NCBI GenBank assembly: GCA_049654905.1
Contig: JBASIS010000276.1
Coordinates: 1-36,533, forward strand
Direction: 5' to 3'
Source: M0108 sp049654905
Lineage (GTDB): Bacteria; Pseudomonadota; Gammaproteobacteria; Chromatiales; Chromatiaceae
DNA length: 36,533 nucleotides
Each line of letters begins with the position of its first letter. Position 1 is the stretch's first letter. A model generated the notes under the pieces. It saw nothing but the letters and a program-made list of their open reading frames with translations. It was not told the DNA's origin and searched no databases. This document shows, piece by piece, positions 18,039-24,998 of the stretch. A program made the translations under genes and the position numbers.

Positions 18039-18752
18039 ATGCGACCGAAGCATCCGAAGCATCCGAAGCATCAAGAGCGCCACCGTACGGACCGCATCGC
18101 CTGGCTGCGCGCCGCGGTTTTGGGGGCGAATGACGGCATTATCTCCACTGGCAGCCTGTTGGTCGGAGTTGCCGCGGCCGACGTTCCCCAAGCCAGTCTC
18201 CTCGCCACCGGCATCGCCGGGCTGGTGGCTGGCGCCATGTCGATGGCTACCGGGGAATATGTCTCTGTTCACTCCCAGGCGGACATTGAAGCCGCCACAC
18301 TGGAACAGGAGCGTTTGGAACTCGCCGCCGATCCTATCGGCGAGCTTCAGGAGCTTACGGCTATCTATGCCGGGCGTGGGCTTGATCCGGTCCTCGCAAA
18401 GGAGGTGGCGGCACAACTCATGGCCCATGATGCCCTGGGTGCCCACGCCCGGGACGAACTCGGCATCTCCGATGCCTTCAGCGCCCAACCCCTCCAGGCG
18501 GCACTGGCCTCCGCGACGAGCTTTGCCGTCGGCGCCGCCCAACCGCTCCTCGTGGCCACCCTGGCCCCCAGGCCCTACCTCCTGCCCCTGCTAGCCGGTA
18601 CCTCCCTGCTCTCTCTCGCCGTCCTCGGAGCCTGGGCGGCGCGGGCGGGTGGCGCCGGGATGGCGGCAGGCGCCCTGCGCGTCACCTTCTGGGGAGCCCT
18701 CGCCATGGCGGTCACGGCCGGGGTCGGCGCCCTGTGGGGGACACTGGCCTGA
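18039..18752 (+). CDS. VIT1/CCC1-family Fe2+/Mn2+ transporter
   Basis: This 237-residue inner-membrane protein belongs to the vacuolar iron transporter family. The family start AAVLGANDGIISTGSLLVGV (about 26-45) forms TM1. TM2 (about 52-72) leads to MATGEYVSVHSQADIE, and the amphipathic metal-binding insert (about 77-150) is rich in Glu and His. Three more hydrophobic segments follow (about 155-235). It would move ferrous iron or Mn2+ by proton exchange. The N-terminus is unusual: a tandem 9-bp repeat writes KHP three times, giving a Lys/His-rich tail. AAAGGGGG precedes the ATG. Its last 19 nt overlap the SLOG gene, making it the first gene of the SLOG-RyR-MCE operon. Confidence 0.88.
   Translation: MRPKHPKHPKHQERHRTDRIAWLRAAVLGANDGIISTGSLLVGVAAADVPQASLLATGIAGLVAGAMSMATGEYVSVHSQADIEAATLEQERLELAADPIGELQELTAIYAGRGLDPVLAKEVAAQLMAHDALGAHARDELGISDAFSAQPLQAALASATSFAVGAAQPLLVATLAPRPYLLPLLAGTSLLSLAVLGAWAARAGGAGMAAGALRVTFWGALAMAVTAGVGALWGTLA
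18045..18071 (+). repeat. Three tandem 9-bp repeats encoding KHP
   Basis: CCGAAGCAT occurs three times in perfect tandem inside the VIT gene, giving PKHPKHPKH. Copy number could vary by slippage in steps of three residues without breaking the frame. Confidence 0.85.
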
Positions 18753-19498
18753 GCGACCTAACCCCCCTGCTCTCGGCGCCTTGTGTGTGCCTGAATCGAC
18801 CCTCGCCCGAGGGCCTGACGGCCGCCTTGAGCGAACTCAGCCTGACCAGGACTCGTCCAATTCTCATCCTGGTCGGTGGTGCCGCGAGCCTGGATGCGAC
18901 GACGGCTGGCGCACTGCTCCCGATTTTTGAGCGCCTGGCGCCGCGCCTGGACGAACTGGACGCTTTGGTCATCGATGGCGGCACCCCCTTCGGTGTCATG
19001 GCCCTGATGGGGCTGGCGCGCTGCCGTTCGGCCGCGGGTTTCCCGCTCCTCGGGGTCGCGCCCTTGGGGCTTATCGCGCTCGATCCCACCGCTAGGGTTC
19101 CTGATCCGCCGGGCGTGGCGGCGGACGCCAAGGTCCCCCTCGACGCCAATCACACTCATTTCCTCCTGGTACCGGGCGAGCGCTGGGGCGACGAATCGCC
19201 CTGGATCACGGACGTGGCCGAGCATCTCGCTGGCGGGCACGGCAGCCTCATGCTAGTGGCGGCGGGCGGCGGCATCACTCTACTGGACGTCATGCACCGC
19301 CTCCGCGCTGGCGGCCGCGTCCTGGTCCTGGCCGGCAGCGGCGGCACCGCGGATCGCCTGGCCAGTTGGCGTCGCACGGGTCGGCCGCTGCCGGAACTCG
19401 ATCCGGAGGCGGCCGATGCCGCCCTCGTCGAGGTATTGGATCTGGCCGAGGCCGGGTCCCGGCTGCCTCTGATCCTGGCCCAGGCCCTCGCCCACTGA
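18734..19498 (+). CDS. Stand-alone TRPM-type SLOG (LSDAT) domain protein
   Basis: This 254-residue cytoplasmic protein is made almost wholly of a SLOG domain of the TRPM (LSDAT) class, the Rossmann-like fold that binds ADP-ribose-type ligands in animal TRPM2. The TRPM motifs are recognisable: VGGA (47-50), DGGTPFGVM (81-89, compare TRPM2 TGGSHTGVM), LDANHTHFLLV (137-147, compare LDSNHSHFILV), AAGGG (176-180) and LAGSGGTADRLA (199-210, compare VEGSGRVADVIA). No channel or effector domain is attached. GTG 18734 overlaps the VIT stop; GTG 18784 is an alternative start. The RyR protein gene follows after 9 nt. I infer a sensor of a nucleotide-derived ligand; the ligand itself is unknown. Confidence 0.8.
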   Translation: MGDTGLSDLTPLLSAPCVCLNRPSPEGLTAALSELSLTRTRPILILVGGAASLDATTAGALLPIFERLAPRLDELDALVIDGGTPFGVMALMGLARCRSAAGFPLLGVAPLGLIALDPTARVPDPPGVAADAKVPLDANHTHFLLVPGERWGDESPWITDVAEHLAGGHGSLMLVAAGGGITLLDVMHRLRAGGRVLVLAGSGGTADRLASWRRTGRPLPELDPEAADAALVEVLDLAEAGSRLPLILAQALAH

Positions 19499-19507
19499 AG
19501 GGCTGCG

Positions 19508-21346
19508 GTGAGACCCTTGGCTTTCCTGCGACCCCCGGTCCTGGTCATGGGCTCCGCCCCTCTCGCGGACCAGGTGGTCGCCGGTCTGGGTCGGGATGGC
19601 TGCCTGGCCAGGCGTATTGATCGCGTGCAACTGGCGATGCTGAAGCCGGGACGAACGCCCCTGCTGATCCTGGCCGATCCGCCAGGGGCCCCCGACCTCA
19701 TCGCCGAACTCATCGAGCGTTCCCGCAAGGGCCCCCAGGGCCGGCGCCGGCCGCCCCAGCGCCTGATACTGATGCACCCTCGGGAACCCGCCCCGGCCCT
19801 GCCGATTCTGGAACCCGCCGACCCCTGGCGGATCGACACCTTTGCAATTCGCGATCGCGCCGCGCGGGCCCTGCTCGCCCGATGGCCCCTGCACCTCGGC
19901 ATGGATCCGCGTTTCGGCCAAGCCCCTCATCTCCTCATCATCGGCTTCGATGATCCCGCCGAAGCCCTCATGCTGCAGGCCCTGCGGTTGATCCACCTTG
20001 GCCAGGGTTCGCCGCGGATCACCCTGCTCTGCGATGATAACGAAGCCATCGCCGCTAAATTCCTGGCCGCTTACCCGCAGGCCCCCCTGATCGCCGACCT
20101 CCAGTTCGCACCCATCGCTGACCTGTCGCGGATACTCAATGACAGCCGGCGAGGGGGGGCTCCAGGGGACCCGGCCCGCCAGCGGCCGATCAACCCCGGC
20201 GCGGCCACCCCCGTCACCTTCGCGGCTGTTTGTGTCACCGACCCGGGTACGGGCGATGGCTCACCGGGCCTGGAACTGGCGCGCCGTCTCGTCCACGAAC
20301 TGGCGGTCATCCAGGGCGTCTCCCCACCGATTCTGTTGGAAACCGGCGAGGCCGTGCCGGGTGGTCAGGTCGAGGACTGGGACGGGCAGATCATCCCGGT
20401 GGCCTATCTGCGGGAGGCCTGTCGCGCCCCCGTGCTCCTGGAGGGATCTGGCGACGAGATTGCCCGCACCATCCACGACCATTATCGCGATACGATCGCG
20501 GCTCAGGGTCGTGACCCGGATGGGGAGCCCGCCGGCCAGCCTTGGGAGACGCTGGCCAACTCCTACCGCCAGGCCAACCGCCATCAGGCCGACCATGTCT
20601 GGGCCAAGCTGGCGGTCAGCGACTGTCGCGCGGTCCCGGAGGATCTGGTCGAGTCTTTTGTGATGAGCCCGCTGCAAGTCGAGCAGCTCGCGCTCATCGA
20701 GCATCAGCGGTGGGCCGCGGATCGCCATCTCGATGGCTGGCGTTACGGGCCGGTGCGTGACAACCGGCTGAAGCATCATCCCCAACTCATCCCCTATGCC
20801 GACCTTTCCGAGGCCATGAAGGATCTGGACCGCTTTGGCGTGCGCGGTCTGCCGACCCTGGCCGCCCGCCTGGGGCTGGGGATTCAGCGTTTACTCATCC
20901 TTGGCGTCCATCAGCCTGGTCCCGCCTGTCCGGATGGGAGCGGTCTGCGGCGGCTGGTTGACGGGCTTTTGAGTCGATTAGTCGAGCGCTACCCTGATCG
21001 TGCGCTGGTGCTTGCCGCCACCCTGACCGACCCACGCGAACGCCAGGTGGTCGCTAGAGCCCTGGAGTCCGAGGCCGGCGTGGGGCTGTTTCTGCTCCTG
21101 CCGCGCCCCTTGAGCCTGATCCTCGCCGACCTGCCCGATCGGGAAGCCCGGCGCGATTTCCTGACCCTCGCCGCCCGCGCCGAGCGGCGGATCAATCTCG
21201 ATGACGAGGCACAATTGGTGACCTGGTTTGCCCAGCGCGCCGAGATCAGCCTCATCCTGGGCGACCCAATCCCCCTGGGGGCCGCCCACAAGCAGGTCCG
21301 GCTGGACCCCGGCGGCAGGAGTCTCGCATGGACCTTCGAATATTGA
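19508..21346 (+). CDS. RyR-domain protein with Rossmann-like regions and SLOG-like C-terminus
   Basis: This 612-residue soluble protein starts at GTG. Residues 8-130 are alpha/beta and unrecognised. Residues 140-330 begin HLLIIGFDDPAEALMLQAL and resemble a TrkA-N/RCK-type Rossmann unit, with LLCDD closing the second strand. Residues 393-445 are a clear ryanodine-receptor (RyR) repeat: IEHQRWAADRHLDGWRYG, then VRDNRLKHHPQLIPYADL and KDLDR. Residues 458-575 resemble a SLOG domain of the GHR/LAEGAD type, but with GVHQPG and LTDPRERQVVA where the nucleotide-binding signatures normally sit, so that domain is probably degenerate. It lies between the TRPM-type SLOG gene and the MCE transporter genes. 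It is likely a ligand-binding or scaffold protein; no enzymatic motif is visible. Confidence 0.75.
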   Translation: MRPLAFLRPPVLVMGSAPLADQVVAGLGRDGCLARRIDRVQLAMLKPGRTPLLILADPPGAPDLIAELIERSRKGPQGRRRPPQRLILMHPREPAPALPILEPADPWRIDTFAIRDRAARALLARWPLHLGMDPRFGQAPHLLIIGFDDPAEALMLQALRLIHLGQGSPRITLLCDDNEAIAAKFLAAYPQAPLIADLQFAPIADLSRILNDSRRGGAPGDPARQRPINPGAATPVTFAAVCVTDPGTGDGSPGLELARRLVHELAVIQGVSPPILLETGEAVPGGQVEDWDGQIIPVAYLREACRAPVLLEGSGDEIARTIHDHYRDTIAAQGRDPDGEPAGQPWETLANSYRQANRHQADHVWAKLAVSDCRAVPEDLVESFVMSPLQVEQLALIEHQRWAADRHLDGWRYGPVRDNRLKHHPQLIPYADLSEAMKDLDRFGVRGLPTLAARLGLGIQRLLILGVHQPGPACPDGSGLRRLVDGLLSRLVERYPDRALVLAATLTDPRERQVVARALESEAGVGLFLLLPRPLSLILADLPDREARRDFLTLAARAERRINLDDEAQLVTWFAQRAEISLILGDPIPLGAAHKQVRLDPGGRSLAWTFEY

Positions 21347-21467
21347 ATCCCGACACGTCCGTGGTACGCCCTCACCCAAGGGCTGATGCCCCCAGAAGAT
21401 TCCAGCGACCATGGCGCACCGGGGGTTGCGGCAGGCACGACGGGGTCGGTCAGGGTGCCAGGGTTTA

Positions 21468-22268
21468 ATGGCCATGGGACGCGATCAGGGACAAACCGGC
21501 CACTTCCGAGGCACCCGGGGTTGGATCGAGGGGATCGGTCTGGCGGCCGTGACGCTGGCGAGTTGTCTGGACCTCTACCTCAAAATTCTGCTGGGCCGGG
21601 CGCGCTTGGATCGGCCTGCCTTCGCCGCCTCGCTGCGGCAGGCCGGGCTGTCGATTCTGCCGGCCATCACGCTGGTGATGGCCTCCATCGGCCTGATCCT
21701 GGGGCATCAGGTCGATGTCATCCTGCGGGATTTCGACCTGCCGGTCCGGGTCATTCTGATGGTCACCCATGCGCTGGTGCTGGAGTTGTTACCGGTCCTG
21801 GTCGGGATTCTGGTGGCGGGCCGGGCCGGTGTCGCCCTGGCCGTGCGTCAGGCGACGCTGACCGCCACGGGGGAAATGGATGGTCTGCTGGTCAGCGGCG
21901 TCCATCCCATTCAGTTCACCGTCGGGCCGGTTCTCCTGGTGATGCTGCTGATGAGCTTCGCCTTCGTGGTCTGGGGGACGCTGGTGACCTTCGTCGCGGC
22001 GGGGGGGTGGTTGTGGGTCATGACCGGAGTCTCGCCAGCCCTCTTTATCGAGATCCTGGCCAAGGCCTTGAGCATCGGCGCCCTGGTCGAGGCCCTAGTC
22101 AAGCCCTTGCTGTTTGCGGTGCTGATCGCCCTGATCGCGACGGTGAATGGCACCGGGGCGGGCCGCTACCCGGACGGGATCGCCCGGTCCGCGACGCGGA
22201 CCATGATCGGGGCGGTCACGGCGATCCTGGTCACGGATCTGCTTTATATCCTTTTCCTGCGGGTATGA
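21468..22268 (+). CDS. mlaE: MlaE-family ABC transporter permease
   Basis: This is a 266-residue inner-membrane permease of the MlaE family, the membrane core of MCE phospholipid transporters. An amphipathic N-terminal helix (about 15-45) precedes hydrophobic segments at about 55-75, 90-125, 145-185 and 205-260. The family signature is readable in LVGILVAGRAGVALAV and GEMDGLLVSGVHPIQF. ATG 21468 has AGGG upstream and gives the usual length; an in-frame ATG at 21411 would add 19 Arg/Gly-rich residues. About 120 nt separate it from the RyR gene, the longest gap inside the operon. The symbol names the family; the transport direction and lipid are unknown. Confidence 0.87.
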   Translation: MAMGRDQGQTGHFRGTRGWIEGIGLAAVTLASCLDLYLKILLGRARLDRPAFAASLRQAGLSILPAITLVMASIGLILGHQVDVILRDFDLPVRVILMVTHALVLELLPVLVGILVAGRAGVALAVRQATLTATGEMDGLLVSGVHPIQFTVGPVLLVMLLMSFAFVVWGTLVTFVAAGGWLWVMTGVSPALFIEILAKALSIGALVEALVKPLLFAVLIALIATVNGTGAGRYPDGIARSATRTMIGAVTAILVTDLLYILFLRV

Positions 22269-22319
22269 TCGCATGACGGCAGGGTATGCAAGGGTCGCTA
22301 GCGAAGGAGGAGTGTCGGG

Positions 22320-23057
22320 ATGGCCGCGGCGCTGACGCTTGACGGGGTCTATCAGCATGTCGGGGGGCGCATGGCCTTGAACGACATCCATCTCGACCTG
22401 TCCGAGGGGTCCTGGCTGCTCATCTGCGGGCCGAACGGCGCGGGCAAGAGTCTCTTGACCCGTCTGATCCTCGGGCTGGACCGGCCATCGGCGGGAACCG
22501 TTCAGGTGCTGGGGCGGGATCTGGCGCGACTCGGCGGCGGCGCCATGAGGCAGTTGCGGCGCGAGATGGGCGCGGTCCTCCAGCGGGGTTCGCTCTTGAC
22601 CGACCATGCCGTGCTGGAAAATCTGCTGTTACCTTTACGCGACGCGCCCATGAGTCGTTACGACATGGCCCGCGCCGCCCGACTGGTGATGACGCTGCTG
22701 GGTCTCGATGGCCTCGAAAACCACATGCCGCGCGCCCTGTCCCTGGGACAGCAGCGACGGGTCGAACTGGCGCGCGCCCTCATCCATCGTCCCCGACTCC
22801 TGATCTGGGATGGACTGTCCGACGGGCTGGACCCCATCGTGGCGCGCGAGACCCTGGCGGTCCTGCGGGGTTTGCGGGACAACCAGCGGCTGACGCTGAT
22901 CGCGACCGATAACGTCCCGGATGTACTGGCCGGGACCGCCGACCGCATCGCCGTGCTGGATAGCGGGCGCATGCTGTTCGAGGGGGCGGTGACGGATCTG
23001 GAGGCCGCGCGAGCCAGCCAATTCGAGCTGCGGGCGGTCCTGGGGGGAACCTCATGA
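22320..23057 (+). CDS. mlaF: MlaF-like ABC ATPase with degenerate catalytic site
   Basis: This is the 245-residue nucleotide-binding subunit of the MCE transporter. Walker A GPNGAGKS (37-44), Q-loop Q88 and the signature LSLGQQRR (140-147) are present, so ATP can probably bind. Walker B is LLIWDGLSDGLDP. D164 is kept, but the catalytic Glu is G165 (E. coli MlaF reads FDEPFVGQDP here). The switch-His motif SHDVPEV of MlaF aligns with TDNVPDV, so the His is D197. Both changes are clear in the DNA. ATP hydrolysis should be strongly impaired unless another subunit supplies these groups. GAAGGAGGAG precedes the ATG; mlaD follows after 10 nt. Confidence 0.88.
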   Translation: MAAALTLDGVYQHVGGRMALNDIHLDLSEGSWLLICGPNGAGKSLLTRLILGLDRPSAGTVQVLGRDLARLGGGAMRQLRREMGAVLQRGSLLTDHAVLENLLLPLRDAPMSRYDMARAARLVMTLLGLDGLENHMPRALSLGQQRRVELARALIHRPRLLIWDGLSDGLDPIVARETLAVLRGLRDNQRLTLIATDNVPDVLAGTADRIAVLDSGRMLFEGAVTDLEAARASQFELRAVLGGTS

Positions 23058-23067
23058 GGGAGAGAAG

Positions 23068-24195
23068 ATGAGCAACGACACCAGCCCCGCCGCCCGCCGC
23101 CTCGACCGGCTCTATGCGCCGCCCGAGATCGGGGCCCCGGGCAAGCGCCGGGCCCTGGCGGAGCGCCGCGACCTGCTCCTGGCGGGTATCTTCGTCCTGG
23201 CCATGGCGGCCCTGGTCCTGGTCACCTTCGCCCTTGTCCTGCCAGGACTCTTTGGCCAGGCCTATCGGCTGGAGGCTTATTTCCTGGATGCGGAGGGACT
23301 CGACCCCGGGATGCAGGTGGTCCAGGAAGGCTATGTCATCGGCCTGGTGGAGCGGGTCTCGCCGGTTTTCCCTGGCACCGAGGCCCATGACCGCCAGTGT
23401 CCCGACCCGCCGGTCGGGGCGCCGCCCCGCTCGCCCAGCCTGCCCTGTTTTCGCATGACCCTGCGCATTCGCGACAATTGGCCCGTCCCGCGGGACAGCT
23501 CGGCGCAACTGGCCAGCCTGGGTCTTTTGACCGGGAGCGTCATCCGCATCCAGGCCGGCAGCTCGGCGGAGCTGCTCACCGGCGGGGCGGTGATCGCTGC
23601 CCGCGCGCCCGAGGCGGATCTGACCGACCAGCTCGCCACCCTCACGGAGACGGTGCGCCGGGTGGTCGAGGACAGCATCGCACCAACCCTCGCGAGTATT
23701 CGCGATCAGGTCAAGACCATCGAGCTGCTGATCGGGATTGGCGGGGATCAGGGCGAGGGGGTGGGCAAGAACCGCGAGCAGCTCGCCGGGGCCTTCGAGA
23801 ATCTGCGGGTCCTGACGGAAAACCTGGTCGCGGCGGTGGACCCCAAGGCCATTGGCGCGATTCTCGGCTCGGTCGAGGCCATGTCCGCGAGCATGGCGCG
23901 GATCACCGCCGAGATGACCGACAGTACCCAGGATGTTCAGCGCGCGGTGAAGGACTACGGCGCGCTGGCCGTCGATATCCGCGGCCTGGTGAACGAGAAC
24001 CGCCCGGCCTTGCAGCGCTCCCTCGACGACACCCAATTCCTGCTGCAATCCCTTTCGGCGGCGCTGACCCCCATTCTGACCAACATCGATGACGCCAGCC
24101 GCAATCTTGCCGCCTTCTCGAACGAGCTACGCAGCGATCCGACCCTCATCATCCGGCCGCGCGAAAAAGAGGAGCAGGCCCCATGGTTTCAATGA
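23068..24195 (+). CDS. mlaD: MlaD-type MCE domain protein
   Basis: This 375-residue substrate-binding subunit is anchored by one N-terminal membrane helix (about 36-60). The MCE beta-barrel follows (about 66-180), with YFLDAEGLDPGMQVVQEGYV marking its start, and a long helical region fills the rest (about 185-360). The barrel contains an insertion of some 30 residues holding C111 and C127, which could form a disulfide in the periplasm. MCE proteins form hexamers that pass phospholipids between membranes. The long helical tail is more like larger MCE proteins than the 180-residue E. coli MlaD. GAGGGAGAG precedes the ATG, and the last 13 nt overlap the lipoprotein gene. Confidence 0.87.
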   Translation: MSNDTSPAARRLDRLYAPPEIGAPGKRRALAERRDLLLAGIFVLAMAALVLVTFALVLPGLFGQAYRLEAYFLDAEGLDPGMQVVQEGYVIGLVERVSPVFPGTEAHDRQCPDPPVGAPPRSPSLPCFRMTLRIRDNWPVPRDSSAQLASLGLLTGSVIRIQAGSSAELLTGGAVIAARAPEADLTDQLATLTETVRRVVEDSIAPTLASIRDQVKTIELLIGIGGDQGEGVGKNREQLAGAFENLRVLTENLVAAVDPKAIGAILGSVEAMSASMARITAEMTDSTQDVQRAVKDYGALAVDIRGLVNENRPALQRSLDDTQFLLQSLSAALTPILTNIDDASRNLAAFSNELRSDPTLIIRPREKEEQAPWFQ

Positions 24196-24986
24196 AGGTA
24201 AGCCTACGAATCCCTGTACCGCAGGGGTTGGGTTTTGTAGCTCAACGCATTGATTATCCAGCTCCCTCCCCCCTCGCGGGGGAGGGTTGGGGAGAGGGGG
24301 CTACTGGGTTACCCCCGCAGCCCTTGACCGCCTTTCGCGCCCTTGGCAACAACCGGGTCGCGTCTTACCTGTCCAGCCTCGCGGTGGTTCTCCTGCTGCT
24401 GGGCCTCGCGGGCTGCGGCTCGCCCGCGCCCATCACCCCGGACCGTTTCTTTTCGCTCGCCCCGCCGGTCCTGGAGGCCCCGAGCGGTACGCCACATCCG
24501 GCGAGCCTCCAGGTGAACGATCTCGCGGCACGGGGCTTTCTCGGGGGGCGGCAGATCATTTTCCGCACCGAGGCGGCTCCCCTCCAAACCCAAAGGTACG
24601 ACCAACTGCTGTGGGAAGAGCCGGTTCCCCGGGCCCTGGCGCGCCACCTGGCCGATGCGATCACCGCGGCACGGCTCTTCGAATTCGTCCTCATCCCCGC
24701 CGACCGGAGTCATGCCGACTATATCCTCGGCGGCGAGGTGGAACTTTTCGAGCACCACCCCACGGCGGCGACGCCCCGGGTGGTTGGCGCCCTCACCCTG
24801 ACCCTGGTGCGGACCGACGACCGTCGCTCCCTCCTGCAGCGGCGTTACGCCGGCGAGGTCGAGGTCCAAGGGGCGACCCCGGAAGCCATGGCCGAAGCCG
24901 CCAACCGCCTGGCCAACCTGCTGGCGGCGGAGGTGGTGCGGGACCTGCGGACCTGGCAACGCGGGGGCTCGAAGCAGGTACCCTGA
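24183..24986 (+). CDS. MCE-associated auxiliary lipoprotein (PqiC/ABC_trans_aux type)
   Basis: This 267-residue lipoprotein resembles the ABC-type transport auxiliary (DUF330/PqiC) family that accompanies MCE transporters at the outer membrane. The lipobox LAGC ends at C78 after a hydrophobic stretch (about 60-76). The mature part has family-like features such as RTEAAPLQTQRYDQLLWEE, with a late Ala-rich helix. The ATG at 24183 has an excellent AGAGGAG and overlaps mlaD, so it is the natural start. That places about 57 residues before the signal peptide, most of them translated from a palindromic repeat inserted in frame. A TTG at 24324 could give a normal signal peptide but has no ribosome-binding site. 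Confidence 0.75.
   Translation: MVSMKVSLRIPVPQGLGFVAQRIDYPAPSPLAGEGWGEGATGLPPQPLTAFRALGNNRVASYLSSLAVVLLLLGLAGCGSPAPITPDRFFSLAPPVLEAPSGTPHPASLQVNDLAARGFLGGRQIIFRTEAAPLQTQRYDQLLWEEPVPRALARHLADAITAARLFEFVLIPADRSHADYILGGEVELFEHHPTAATPRVVGALTLTLVRTDDRRSLLQRRYAGEVEVQGATPEAMAEAANRLANLLAAEVVRDLRTWQRGGSKQVP
24198..24320 (+). repeat. Palindromic repeat inserted in the lipoprotein leader
   Basis: The core is a perfect 9-bp inverted repeat, CCCTCCCCC (24264-24272) and GGGGGAGGG (24278-24286), followed by TTGGGGAGAGGGGG. This resembles the REP-like extragenic sequences whose translation gives PLAGEGWGEG in many proteobacteria. A smaller hairpin (CCCTG and CAGGG arms near 24220-24231) lies to its left. 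The segment has no stop in the lipoprotein frame. The outer limits are approximate. Confidence 0.6.
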
Positions 24987-24998
24987 TCGCCGCGCCCC

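Noticed and set aside
18045..18071. Short tandem repeats as a CRISPR array
   Set aside because: They are three direct 9-bp copies without spacers inside a coding region. No CRISPR array was seen in the window.
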